Origin: Anaeramoeba flamelloides | Lineage: Eukaryota; Metamonada; Anaeramoebidae | Assembly: GCA_027625915.1 (NCBI GenBank) | Contig: JANTQA010000048.1 | Coordinates: 3,286,001 to 3,350,000 of the forward strand | Reading direction: 5' to 3' | DNA length: 64,000 bases | Shown: piece after piece, positions 46,881 through 59,229 of the stretch | How the letters are laid out: each line of letters opens with the position of its first letter | Position numbering within the stretch: the stretch's first letter is position 1 | The notes under the pieces: generated by a model | Database searches by the model: none | Seen by the model: only the letters and a program-made list of their open reading frames with translations | Told to the model about the DNA's origin: nothing | Made by a program: the position numbers and the translations under genes

Positions 46881-48094
46881 ATGTCAAATAAAGAAGGTTT
46901 GCTTTCTTAATACACCTTTTGAGTTTTTGTGAAAATAACCATGTTTCTTAATTTACAAACTACATGCTATTTTACTTTTGATCTTCAATTCATCTCAATA
47001 ACCCAAAATAAAATTAATAAATCACAAAAAAAAACATAAAAAAAAAACTTTTTCTTATTCTCTTTTTTTAAAATCATTATTTTAACCAACGACAAATTGA
47101 ATAGCTTTATCACTTAGAAAAATTGTCAAACCAAAAGGAAAGCCAACAGATCTTGAAAAAAAAGTTGCCGAGGCTTTTTTCAATCTTGAAATGAACACAG
47201 AAAGTCGAGAACTTAAATACAACCTTTCCAGATTATACTTTTCTGGTGCAATTCAAATCCCAATTCGCAAAAAAAGAAAAGCAATTATTGTCTTTGTTCC
47301 AGTCCCATCATATAGCGGTTTCCAAAAAATCCACGATCAATTTGTTGGTGAATTAGAAAAGAAATTTTCTGGCAACCATGTTGTTCTTGTTTCAAACAAA
47401 AGAATTTTCAAACCAGAAACAAAAAAAGTTTCTTTTAAACAAAAAAGACCAATGTCTCGTTCTCTCACTAATGTATATTTTTTTTGTTTTTGTTTTTTTT
47501 ATTTTTTCGTTGCTTTTTTTTAGAGCTTTTTTTTTTTTTTCTTTTTTTTTTATTTTTTTATGAGCACTCTATTTTTTTTTGAAACAAATTGAGATCTTTT
47601 AATTACAGACTTCCTAAAATACTAATGGTTAACTTTGTCTTTTCTTCGTAATCTTCTGAAATATCACCTTCTCTCAAAACAATAGGTTCATAATTCAATT
47701 TTGGAAAACATTCTATATCCATGTGAAGTTATTGGAAGAAGAACACACTATCATCTTAATGGAAAAAAAACTTTCAAAGTGTAAATATTTTGAGAACCAT
47801 TTCTTTTTCTTTTATGGGTTCGTCAACTGTGCCTTTTTTTTAAAAATCAACATTTTACCTTTCTCCTTGTTTTAAATCAATTTTTAAACTCAAATATCCA
47901 AAATAACAAAAAACCAAACAATAAAAATTTTATTATAATTCTTTAGAATTTTAGCAGGAAAAGATAAAACTACTGTTGAAGGAAGAATACTAACATACAC
48001 CAAGGTATACAAACATCTCACACAAAAAAATATCGTCTTTGATTATTCAATTTCACCAGTCTTGAAAAAAGAAAAAAGAAACAAACGCAAATAA
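46881..48094 (+). CDS. RPS7: 40S ribosomal protein eS7
   Basis: Four exons: join(46881..46896, 47105..47472, 47686..47780, 47947..48094), 208 residues, slightly longer than human eS7 (194). A small-subunit protein with a role in ribosome assembly. Family landmarks are KIVKPKGKPTDLEKK near the N-terminus, KAIIVFVPVP with GFQKIHDQFVGELEKKFS, QKRPMSRSLTN|VHNSILENILYPCEVIGRR across intron 2, and the DYSI end. Introns 2 and 3 are secure (GTATAT and GTAAAT donors). Exon 1 is only 16 nt (MSNKE plus one base) and rests on an unusual GTTTGC donor, so the N-terminus is less sure; the phase fits the AATAG acceptor at 47104. The stop is TAA. Confidence 0.92.
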
Positions 48095-49462
48095 ATTAAT
48101 TTTCTATTTCATCAATTTTAAATGAATCACACAAAATCAAAAATATTTATGAAATAAAAACAATTTACAAAAATACAGATCATTATAGACAAATAAATAA
48201 ATATATATTTATTTATATATTCTTAGAGTTAACAGTAACTATTCTGTTTTTGATAAAGTTAACTCTCCTCAATAAATAAAAATTTAAAAAAAAAATAATA
48301 ATTAATTATATTGTTTTTTGTCTTCTATTTTTTGTTTGAGACAAAAACTTCCAACCCAACAAATTTTACAAAATATTATTTTTACTTTTTATTTGAAAGG
48401 TTTTTTTTTAATTGTATTCTACTTCTTAAGAGAACTATTTAATCCACAAATTTTAAAATAAATTAGCTAAAAAACAAGAAAATTTCAATATGGTTCTAAT
48501 TTAATGTTTAGTTTGATATTAAAAGTTCAAGAAAAAAAAAATAAAAAAAAATTAATCCTTTCTTGATTTCTATGATCCTACCGGTTTATTTTGTGTGTGT
48601 CATTAATTTTCAATTTGCTAATATTCGTTTGATAATTTTTATATTTTGAAATAAATATTAACATTCAGGAAAAAAATAGTCAAAGTGATTTTAAAAGTAA
48701 AATGGTAGTAAAAGGGAAAATTATTTAAATGATTTTTTACTTATTTTTATGTTGATCAATAAAGATCTCTCAATTAAAATTATCCAAACATAAATAATAC
48801 CATTTATTAAGCCCACAAAGCCAATTTCAGAGGAATAGATTAATGATAGCAAATCAAAATCTCATAAAAATCACTTTGGATAACAATTAAACTCCATTTC
48901 AAAATCATTGGCCAATTAAAAATTAAATTTTGAAAATCAATATTTTTATAAATTGAAGTTATCTATTATAATTAAAACAATTTCTATTTTAATATTCAGT
49001 TCTATAGACCAGAAATATTTGTTTTCCCTCTAAAAATACAATAAAAAAAGCAAAAAACAATTAAAAACAACAATTGGGATATTTATTCTATAATTTGGAT
49101 TACAATATAAAAGAACAAAAATTGAAAATGGAAGATGCTTAAATGTAGTTTTTATTTGATATTTTAAATATATTTTTTCATTCTAATAATGAGTCTAGAC
49201 TTTAGACTTAGCCTTTGATTTAAAATGAAGGAAAATTGAAGTTGAAAAATATTTGGTAATAAGAACTTTGACTTCTTTTTTATAATTAAATTTATTTAAT
49301 CTCTTTTGTTTTTCTGAGTGAATAATTTAAAAAATTTGTTATTTGGATTGTAATTATTGTTTTTCAAAATTTAAAAGAGTAATTATGATTATAGGGAACA
49401 AAATGTGAAATATTTTAAAATGTAAAAACTTTAAAAGTTTTTGGAAGATATTTCTAAATTTA

Positions 49463-50047
49463 TAAGGTATTTCCAAAAAAGTAGTGATTTTTTTTTTACA
49501 TTTCGTTTCAAATCATCTTTGTTTCTAGAGGTAATAATCAATTGAAAATAAAAAATTAAGTTAAATATTAATTTTGATTGAATAAAAGACTTCAGATATT
49601 TATTTATTATATATATTCATTGAAATATCTCCCAAAAATGATGAAAAAGAAATCACTTATTTTAGAGAAAACAATGTAGGACAAGTTTAATAAAAAAATG
49701 CATATATGACATGGGCACAATTGATTTTTGAAATAATAAAAAAGATTTATATGTTTTTAATTCTATTTCAAAAATTTTTAAGATTAATAAAGTTATGTAC
49801 AATTTTTTGGATTAAAAAGAAAATAAAAGATAGGAATTTTTAACAGATAAAAAATATCAGATAAGATTGGTCAGAAAATTTATTATTTTTTATTTATACA
49901 ATAACATATTAACAAAGCAAATTGAATTATCACAAAGAAACAATAAATGGTTTTTAATAATTTTCGATATTTAAATAGTTTTATGGGGATTGGGTTTAAA
50001 GATCTTATTTTAGAATAAATTTGGCCCACTTTTTTGAAAATAGCTTA
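49463..50047 (-). mobile_element. Element D, copy 3 (diverged)
   Basis: 585 bp bordered by TA. The left end is AAGGTATTTCCAAAAAAGTA and the right end is GGCCCACTTTTTTGAAAATA then GCTTA. Same orientation as copy 1. It carries more substitutions than copies 2 and 4. Non-coding. Confidence 0.72.
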
Positions 50048-51559
50048 TGTGGAAATAATTTATCATTTGGATACAGAATATGTTTAGAGAATTCTAAGAT
50101 ATTAGAAAAGGATTAAAAATGAGATTTTAATGACAATCTTAAAGTTAATAATATTTCTGAAATTTTTGAAAAAAGAATTTATTCATCATAATGACATTTT
50201 AAAACAATAAGGTAATGAAATCCAATCTTTAACGTACATGCCCTTCCCCACCCAAATCTAACCAAATAAAAAATTTCAGTGATAATACTCCAATGGGTAT
50301 TGTTTAACACACAATACTATTTTCAAGCTGATATCGAATGATAAAAACTTTAAAAGTTTCTATGAAATTAAGCTATATAATTGTTAATTTCAATTAATAT
50401 TGGGTATCTTTTTGTTCTTATTCAATTATCTTCAGATTTTAGAGATTATTTAATAAGAGTTGAACTGTTTCTTCTAAAAAATCACCAATAAAATACAAAT
50501 TTCATTATCTTTGTTTTCAAAATTTAAAACAAAACTATACCCTATTTTGAGAAAAAGTTATCTATCTATATAAAAAAATTTGATATTTTAGGCAAAAATA
50601 TTTTTTTTCTTTAAAGTATCATTTTAATTAATTTAAAAAGTATTTTATGAACACTCGGATTAACAAAATGAATAATTTAGATTTTCCAGAAATAATTGGA
50701 CTCATAGAGGCTAATTTTTTATTTAAAAGTTGTTTTGTGGCTACTAAAACCCATTATTATTTTTATTGATTACTAATTTAAAAACTTTGATTTTTCATTG
50801 AATGAAAATTTTGACAACTCTCGTACAGTTAAAAAAAAACAGATATTTATTTTTTTCTTTAATAAAAAAAAAAACAGGGGAGTCCTTTTTTCACAAAAAT
50901 AAAATAAAAAAACACTTATTTAGATATTCTTTCAAAATATTTTATATTTCTATTTGTCTTTTATCACTGTATGATTGTTTAAAATGTAGAATGTACAAAA
51001 ATTTTTTGAAAAAACAATAATTTGAAATAGTTGATAATTTTTTTAATTTTATTTTTATTTGTCAAGATTTATTCTTAATTATTTTTTAAATTCTAAATGT
51101 TATTTTCGACTTTCTAATTTCTAAAGTAGTAATATTTTGTTTAAAGTAATAAGTACAAGACGATACCGATGTGTATTTTTTCTGTTTCGATCTGAAAAAT
51201 TATAGAAAAATACATTGATTTTCAAAGTAAAACATATTTTTTAAAAATACTTTGAATACAAAAAACTCTTATTATTTTTTTTTTTATATAAAAGTTATTT
51301 AATTATCGAATAAATGGGCAAAATAATTTTAATTAAATTTCTTAATTGGATGTTTTTTCTTTAATAGTAGGGGAAATATATCAACATTTGGATAAAATAT
51401 TTTTTTTTTCGATCAAAAATCAATTTTTCCTTTTTTAAACCTCTTTAACTTAAAATTTATTGTAGTTTTACTGGAAAGAAATTATTCAAGAGTTTTTTCT
51501 TTTTTTTTTTTTTTTTTGAATTTTTTTATCTTATATCAGGAAAAGAAAATTATTCCACT

Positions 51560-52430
51560 TAAATTCTTAAAATATTCATTAAAAAATGGTTCAAATAGTA
51601 ATATTTTTTAAAAATAAAATGAAATCTTCTCGAGATCTTCAAACATTTTTTTTTGTAAATTGTATTTTGAATAAAAAAATTTATGAGTTGGAACAATCTA
51701 AATAATTTATTAATTGAGTATATTTTTTGAAATCCAATATTCACATGTGTATAATATAAAAATAGATAAAAAATTATATTCTTTTTATTAAATATTAAGT
51801 TTATTCTTAAAAATGGTAAAGTATTTCAATTTGTTTTGTATTGGGAAGTCCTTATTTAAAAAAAATAATTTGATTTTTTTGATTTTTCTTTATTGATATT
51901 TCAATTCACATTTGAACCAATAAAACTAATTGTGGTATATTTTTAATTAAAGAAACGAAAATTTGATAGAATTTTAATAAAATTTTTGTGAATGAAATTC
52001 AAATTTATCAGGCAATTTTTTTTCTTCTTTATAGTTTGAAAAAAAATATTTTCTTGTTTGCAAAAAATGGAAAAAATCGCGAATTAATTCCCAAAATTCG
52101 GAATTTTTTTTAATAAATTGTTGATTCTTATTCATAAGAATTTTAATACCTATTTAAATGATTTTTGTATGAAAAAAAAAGATTTTGAATTTTGAGGATA
52201 TAATTACATAATTCATAAATATCTTGGGTTAAATTTTTTTTTTGAACAATTGAATTTCTTCTTATTAGAAAAAAAAACAAAATTTCTTCTTAAAATTATG
52301 GGTATTTCCACAAAAAGTGAATGGATAAACTACCCTTTTTAAAATAATTACAAGCCTTCTCCAATATGTTGAATAAATCAATTTTTCGGTTAGCCTAAAG
52401 AATTATCTTAAAAAAAACCCCTTTTATTAA
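51560..52430 (+). repeat. Family A dispersed repeat, copy 4
   Basis: The match to copy 2 (7700-8790, reverse) runs from AAAATAAAATGAAATCTTCT through AATTTATTAATTGAGTATA, TTTTTTGAAATCCAATATTC, GATTTTGAATTTTGAGGATA and TGTTGAATAAATCAATTTTT. This gives the best view of the full element, about 0.87 kb. No coding frame is seen. Confidence 0.55.
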
Positions 52431-53177
52431 TATAACTCAAAACAAAAACCTTTTATAGTATAAAAATGATGAAAATGCTAATAAAAATAGTAAAAAACTA
52501 GTTATGGTGAGAGAAATATAATATATTTGATTTTTTTCTTTTTCATCCGAAAAAATATAAATTAAAAAAAAAATGATCTCACTGAAAAATAATTCTTTTT
52601 TGGGTTTCTTTTTCGATTGGAATTGTTTGACACTTCATATCTACAAAATTTCTAAGTAGAGAGTATCAACCATAGACTATTTTAAATTTTTGCCATTTTT
52701 TAGTGGGGGTATTGATTCCTTATCAAGTTTTACTAAAAAATTAAATTTGAAGATTTCTCATTGAAATTTTCACCCAACAACTTATTTACATTTTTCACAT
52801 TTTTTTTTTTTTTTTTTGGAAGAATTTCTACTTTCAAATCACAACAAAAAAACCCTCAACCTCTTTGATCATTTTAGATCAGTTGAAAATTCATTTTATT
52901 ACAATAAAATTGAAGAATTTAAATCAATTTTTTGAAATACAATCCAATTGAAAAAAAAATCGAAATATGACAAACTATTATATTTAGGTTACCTTTTTTT
53001 TAAAATAATAGTTCTTCAAAAATAATATCTTATTTAAAACTTATGGTAATAAAGAAAAAATGAAAAGAAAAAATTGAAAAGAAAAAATTCTAAAATAGTA
53101 AAAAAAATATACAAATTCAGGTACATAATGCCCCACTTTTCCGAGGTAGTGTCTTGGTTTTTTTTTTTTAATTCAAA

Positions 53178-53707
53178 GGAATTTAGCAAAATCAAAGATT
53201 TTACCCGATTCTTTTAAATTAAAAAAAACGTAACGACAGTGGAATACCAATTCATTAATTACAGTTTGTGGGATCTTATTTATTGCTAATAATCTTTCTA
53301 TCGGGCTTTTACTCTCCATGTTTCAGGAGAAATGCCATCAAGTGCCATAGAGTGCCATAAAATGCCTGGGTTTTCTTGGGGTTTTCTATTTTATTTGTAA
53401 AGTGTTCTAGGTTTTTTTTTTTGCCTTTTAAAATAAACCGAAAATTTATTAAAATTTTCTGTTTGTTTCAAAAATTAAAAAAAACTTAACGAAAATCTAT
53501 TGATTTTCCAAATAAATAGAAAACTCAAGAAAACCTAATGGCACCTTTTTTTAATTTAAGAAATTAAAAGAAAATTCAAGAAATTTTATTTTTATTTCTC
53601 AAATTAAAAAAAGGCTAATTGTAGTTTTCCAGAATTCGAAATAATTTAGTAAAATCAAGGATTTTACTCAATTCTCTCAAATCCTGGAAAACCTAACAAC
53701 AGTAGAT
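53178..53707. repeat. Direct repeats flanking hairpin L
   Basis: A segment of about 75 bp containing GGAATTTAGCAAAATCAAAG and AACGACAGT occurs at 53178-53253 and again, diverged, at 53632-53707. Between them, 53355-53400 and 53509-53550 are inverted (GGGTTTTCTTGGGGTTTTCT against AGAAAACTCAAGAAAACCTA). The left arm also has AGTGCCAT-like units three times in a row. Probably a decayed element; its family is unknown. Confidence 0.45.
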
Positions 53708-54007
53708 AATTTTTAATTTGGTCATGTAAACGATATAATATTTTTTTTACTTTAGTATTTTAATTATATATCTTCTCTTTTTTATTTAGTAAATTTTCTT
53801 TGATTACTACTTCCTCACAATAAATAAAAAATATCTTATTTTAAAACGGAAAAACGAATAACAATAAGTTGCTAAAATCCTATTATTGGGGTTTTGAATT
53901 TGCTGTACTGCTTTTTCAAATATGATTTCCCTAATTTCAAATATTGTTTTTTTTTTTTTTTTTTCTTAGCTGGAAATCTGGTAATGTATATATGTATCAA
54001 ACATATG

Positions 54008-54597
54008 TAAGCTATTTTCAATAAAGTGGGGCAAATTTATTTTAAAATATATCTTTTAAACTCGATCTTCAAAAGAGTATTTAAATTTCCAAAATCATTA
54101 ACTACCATTTATCGATTCTTGATAATAATTCAATTTGTTTCTTAGTATTGTATTACATAAATAAAAGATATTAAAATCTCTGATCTCGATTTTATCCAAT
54201 ATTTTTTCGAAGGGTGAAAATAGGTGTATATTATTTTCTTTTCGTTTGAAAAAATCGTTTTCATAACTTGTGTAATCTCAACAAAATTTTAAATAGAATT
54301 CACAACATATAACTGCATTTTATTGTTTAAAAAATCATTTGTACCCTTTCCATATTTCCAGTTTTTTATTGAAATTGGTCGTAGATTGTTTTCTCCAAAA
54401 AAAGTGTTATTTTTTTTTTTCATTTTTTAGAAATATTTCAACAAAGCATATTTTTAAATAAATACCTTAGCCATTGATTCAATTGGTATTAATATTTAAC
54501 TTAATTTAGTAATGTCAATTAATGAATACCTCCACTAACAAAGATGATTTTTTATGAAATGTAAAAAAAAATGCCCCAATTTTTTGGAAATACCTTA
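54008..54597 (+). mobile_element. Element D, copy 4
   Basis: 590 bp with TA borders, left end AAGCTATTTTCAATAAAGTG, right end GCCCCAATTTTTTGGAAATA then CCTTA. Very similar to copy 2 through its full length and in the same orientation, so these two may be the most recent pair. Non-coding. Confidence 0.8.
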
Positions 54598-55046
54598 TAT
54601 CTATTTAATCCAATTGTAAAAGTATTAAATTTAAAAAAAGTAAAAATATATAAAATATTACTGGTTTAAATTTTCATTTATTAAAAAAACTCATCTTTAA
54701 TGATCAATGTTAAATCTTTCAAAAAGTCGTAGAAATAATAATAACAAAACAAAACAAAAAATGACAGTCAAACATAAAATGAAAATTCATTCTTTAATAC
54801 ACAGCCTAGTAGAATGTAATGCTTTTTATCATTTCAAACTCCCTTATTTTTTTATTTTAATATTTTGATTATATTTTAAATGGAGAAGGGGATGTTTACA
54901 AATATTGATACTTTACCAATTAAATAAGATTTAAACATTAAATTATTGAAAACGTAAAGAATTGTACATTTATTTTGATAATCTTGTGAGATTTAAAATG
55001 TTAATTTACTGATAAATAATGAAATGATTAAAAAAATAAAGAAATA

Positions 55047-56508
55047 TTATTTTTGCATTTTTTCATTTTCGTCTAGCTTTTTAAAAGTGGTTCTAGCATT
55101 TCTTCTTGCGGATCTAATCCTTCGTAAATCTTCTTTTGGTGAAGTCCAGAGCCTGCATTTGTCGCCAGTCTTTGCAAAGTGGTTATATTTTTCTTTATTG
55201 ATACTTTTTTGACAAAGATAGCACATGATCTCGCCGCAATTTGAGCATACAATTTTGTTGCAACCTTCAGTTTTATAATATTTTTGGCCACAGTTATTAC
55301 ATTCTCGTAATAACGCCTTGGTCATTTCCTCTTCTATAAAATGCCTTTTATTTTCTTTTTGCTTTTCTTTTTTGTATTGCTGGCAAGTTTTGCCTTCATG
55401 CACTTCTTCTCCACAAAGAAGACAAGATTTTTTTTTACATTGTATATTCAGGCATTGGAAAACAGTTTGGTTTTCATTGTTGTCGATTATTACTGCAAAA
55501 TCGCAAAATGGGCATTTTTTTAAATTTTCAATGTTTGCCTCCCGTATTTCGGCTTCTTGAACTAACCTTTCAAAAAGATTCCAAGTCTTTTCTGGAACAG
55601 CCTTTTTGATCATATCTAATGAAAAGCCAAATTCGCATTTTTCAACTCCGGGGCACCTGATTTCTCTTCTCCTTTGGCCAATGGCGTGTTTGACCACATT
55701 GTGCAAACAATCAACACAAAATAAATGCCCGTTTTTACAACTAACCATATTTTCAATGGATACCTTCGTATAACAACACATACAGTCTAATTGCGAAGTA
55801 ACTACATTTTTTACGTCTTGTTCCCCCTTCTTCTTCTTCTCCTTCTTCTTCTCTTTCTTCTTCTTTTTTTTAGAATCAAATTCACCATTTTTTTCTTTTT
55901 CAAGAATAAATTCAATTTCATTTCTTAATCTTTCACAAAAAAAAACTGTGTTTATATTTTTCTTTTTTCTTTTTTTAAGTTTCTTATTTCGTTTAAAAAG
56001 GTTCTTACCCGTTGTTTTGATTTCTTTATATGTGGGTGCATATCTAAATCCGTTATCTCGATATATTTTTTCAATTTTTTTTCTAGTCAGTTTACGAAAA
56101 TCATATTTTAGCAAGGTCTTTGCCTGCTTTTTATATAAATCATCAACAGGGTCCTTAACTTCAAACCAATTTGTATTTTTGAATCCATTCATACTATAAT
56201 AAAAATTGTATTGGTTTCCCATTTCTTGCTTATTATTTTCCTGTTGAATAATTTCTAAAATTATTTCAAAGAATCGAAAATATTTGGAATGTTTTAGATT
56301 TGTTGGGTATCTTGAATAACCTTTTGACTTATAATCGTCCACCATTCTATATTTTTGCTCCACAAAAAAAGTAAAAGATTTTCTATTAAACATTATTTTT
56401 GATAGATTGAAATTGTTTAAAATCTTTTCCTTTTCAATTTTTCTTGATTCTGCAGGAATATCTTTTGTATTGTCAAAGAATACCAGTGTCAAATTTTTGA
56501 TGAACTTG
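55047..56508 (-). CDS. RING-IBR-RING (RBR) E3 ubiquitin ligase, RNF216/TRIAD3-like
   Basis: The visible exon encodes about 485 residues. RBR ligases pass ubiquitin through a thioester on a Cys of RING2. Counting from codon 56492: RING1 at about 237-286 (CMCCY, CKNGHLFCVDC), IBR at 327-370 (CPFC, CKKKSCLLCGEE) and RING2 at 398-446 (CNNCGQKYYKTEGCNKIVC), with C411 in the GCNK motif as the likely catalytic Cys. The spacing and the EEEMTKALLRECNNC linker resemble RNF216. A poly-Lys/Glu tract (208-223, CTT/TTC repeats in DNA) precedes RING1. The exon starts at an AG acceptor (56508 or 56504) rather than an ATG; the first internal ATG is at 56393. An upstream exon is likely but not resolved; a possible donor GTAAG lies at about 56709. 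Stop is TAA. Confidence 0.85.
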
Positions 56509-57336
56509 CTATAATGATTTAAAATTGATTATATAATATATTAAAATAAATAATGATCAAGAAATATTGTTAAAAATGATTAATGAAATTAAATCTAGGA
56601 AATTATTTTTGTTCAACAGAACAGAATTTATTTCTTTTTTTTTAATTTCGTTCCTTCTTCTTCTTCTTCTAATTTTGTTTATTCTTCTTTGAATTTTGTT
56701 TCTTCTTACAATTGCTTTCCATTTTCCAATACAACTTTCAAAGAAAAAATGCACTCAAAAAAATGTTTATTATAAAAATTAAAAAACTAATTATGTTTAG
56801 TTTCGTTTGTTTGTCTCGAATTTAAACAAAAAACGGTCAAAATTTTGTTCCTATCAAAAAAAAAAAAAAAAAATATTTTTTTAAAGTGGTCCTTGCTTAA
56901 AAGTCAAGGTTGTTAACAATAAAATTAATTGATCCTAATTTTGATTTGGCTTTTTTCAAATAGAAATCATTAATCAATAACCTTTTAAATTTCAATAAAG
57001 AGAATTGTAAACCTAGTGTATGTCATTCTGTACACGATTGACGTATTTTGGAAAAAAATACTTTTCCCACAATTTTAAAAATATCATCACCTATCAAATC
57101 TATAGCGTATAATAAACCTGTTGCTTAAGAAGAACGGCGATAAAAAGTACAAATAAAAATGAAAATTTAATTTTTCCAATTTTCTTTATTTTTTGAAATA
57201 AATTGGTTTTGCACAAAATGAACATGATTAAAACATTCTTTGTGAAAAAATACACATCGCATTTGTCACGCAATACCGGTATTCCTTTTTAAATATTATC
57301 AACAATAATAGTAATACCTTCTTGAATTATTGCGAT
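56509..57336. other. Upstream flank of the RBR gene
   Basis: AT-rich, with a TTC/CTT-type microsatellite at about 56655-56700. A frame open from about 56815 to the GTAAG at 56709 (minus strand) could be an earlier exon of the RBR gene, joining in phase to the exon at 56508, but it has no ATG. Nothing else is seen. Confidence 0.4.
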
Positions 57337-57670
57337 TCAAGATATGTTAACTATTAAAATTACTTCTGTTAGCAGAGAACTTAAATATTTATCAAATTCA
57401 AATAAAAAATCAATATTAGCAATTGTTTTCTTAACCGTCAATCTATAAACCATCTTTATGTTCGGAATTAACATCTGGTGAGAAAAAAAAAATCAAAGTA
57501 TATCCCCAAGAAAAATGTTTTTGTTTAAAAAGATAAGCATTTACATTTTGGTCTGCCCTATCAACAAATCCCATGTTTGCTGTACTAGTCAACAGTTGTG
57601 TAATGTTTAATTTTGTTTTTTCAAGTATTTTGAATATTAATTTATCTTTTTCAGTTTGGTTTGTTTCCAA
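57337..57670 (-). pseudogene. piggyBac transposase relic (end of DDE domain)
   Basis: Minus-strand reading 57670-57480 contains STANMGFVDRADQNVNAYLF, matching the piggyBac signature around the last catalytic Asp (usually YN..MGGVDRADQ), and then KHFSWGYTLIFFF, matching the KKWY...FFHL segment. The family's next segment (NAYIL-like) continues in another frame: MLIPNIKMVYRLTVKK and DFLFEFDKYLSSLL at 57474-57337. The frame change falls at a run of ten A/T at about 57482-57491, so it may be a true mutation or a sequencing artefact. No N-terminal part, TTAA-bordered ends or inverted repeats were found. A plain DNA-transposon fragment, probably inactive. Confidence 0.65.
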
Positions 57671-59229
57671 TTCATAATTTGTTTTTGGTAGTGTTGTTGT
57701 TTACTTTTTGGATTTATGAAAAGGTTTTGAATTCAAAAAAAATAATTTCATCCAAAGAATAAAATTTACGTTTTTTATGGCAACTATTTTGACATAATGC
57801 ACTTTGACTTTCAGACCAAAGAGGACAATTTTTCAAACATTACACAAATATTTTTCCGGGTTATTGAAAAACTTTAAATATGAAAAATAAATCGAAGTTT
57901 TTATTTATTAGCTCATAAGGGATTGAGAAAAGTAAAAAAACAAAATTTTGATAAAGATAGACTCCTTTAGTTCATTCAAATTTGTTTTTAAAATACAAAA
58001 TAAAGGCAATGTTGAAAAGGTGCGTCAATTGTCCTGAATGGCAATTTTTGGGATCAAAAAACACTACACTTTCTAAAAATTAAATTTATTTATTTGTTAC
58101 TGTTAAATTCAAACAAAAAAATTTTTAAAAATTTTGAGTTCAATTTACAAATTTGTAAATCTTATAATCTCCATTTAAAAGAGTTCTTGAGAAAGAATAT
58201 TTTGAAGATCATCAAATTTTACAAAGTTTTAAAACATTTAAGCCAATAAGATGACTTTATTCAAAACTGAGGTTTAAAAAAATTTCCAAAATGGAAAACG
58301 AAGCAAAAATTTCCAAAATGAAAAATGAAGGAAAAATTTTCAAACATTTATTTGAATTTATCAGTATTTTCAAAAACATTAAAAGGCCACTAAATTAGAA
58401 AAAGTATTTCCTAACCCATTATGATATTTAATAATATTGTTCAGTTAGTAAATTATTTTTAAAATTATCAAATCGGATTTTACTTTTTTCTTTGAAATTT
58501 CACAATTTTGACAATTACAATTTTAATTGATCAGAAATTTCAAACACATAATCCAACTGAATAAGGGCCGAACTCTTGACAAATTAATTTAATTTCCAAA
58601 TTGAAGCTAAATCCTGAAAAATAATTTATAAAAAAAAACATTTGCCAATTGTTTATCCAACAGATCATATTTAAGGAGTTAAAAGGTAAAAAGACCTTCT
58701 CAAAAAGAATTTATTATTTTTTGGGGTGTGCAATGTAAAATTATGTTCAATTGGTTTTCCAACTAATCGTAATAGGAGAGGCCTTTGTTGGTCTATTGCT
58801 TTACTTTTTGTTTTGGTTAAAATTTGAGTTGTTTGGATTTTTGAGATTTGCAAATTCTTTTTTATTATTATTTGGAACAAAATTGGAGAAAAACCTTTTT
58901 AAATCGAAAACCAAAGATTTCAATTAAATTGGTGAACAGAAACCAGAGTAAGCATATAGTGTCCAAAAATCCTGAACCGTTTGATTCAGTTTGTGCTTGG
59001 AAATATGTTTTGTTTATTTTTTGACAAAAATGTTGGTTGATCAGTGCAAAGCACTCAAGTTTTATTTCCGTTTATCCACAAAACGAATGAAAACAAATTG
59101 ATTCGGTTTTGTTCAATTATTTTGTTAACCATTCAGCCAAAGCTGAATCGAAAAAAAAAAAAAAAAAAGTTAATTTTTCAAACAAAAAGGAAGAAAATCA
59201 AAAGAAGAATAAAAAAAAAAATAACATAC
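57671..59229. other. Gene-free or unresolved stretch
   Basis: Mostly AT-rich. A minus-strand frame at 58810-58671, after an AATAG acceptor-like site, reads QQRPLLLRLVGKPIEHNFTL and has a more even composition than its surroundings. It could be a later exon of the CUE gene at 59230, but the phase does not fit directly, or a decayed piece of something else. Not annotated as a gene. Confidence 0.35.

Larger units (their letters stand above)
48095..55046. other. 7-kb gene-free stretch
   Basis: Holds element D3 (49463-50047), repeat A copy 4 (51560-52430), a lone D-like end at about 53128-53155, a pair of 75-bp direct repeats (53178-53253 and 53632-53707) around hairpin L (53355-53550), and element D4 (54008-54597). 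The open frames at 50802-51020 and 51559-51744 do not look like genes. Confidence 0.5.

Noticed and set aside
58671-58810. Open frame reading QQRPLLLRLVGKPIEHNFTL as a piggyBac C-terminus
   Set aside because: It lies upstream of the piggyBac DDE fragment on that strand, the wrong order, and lacks the Cys motif expected there.
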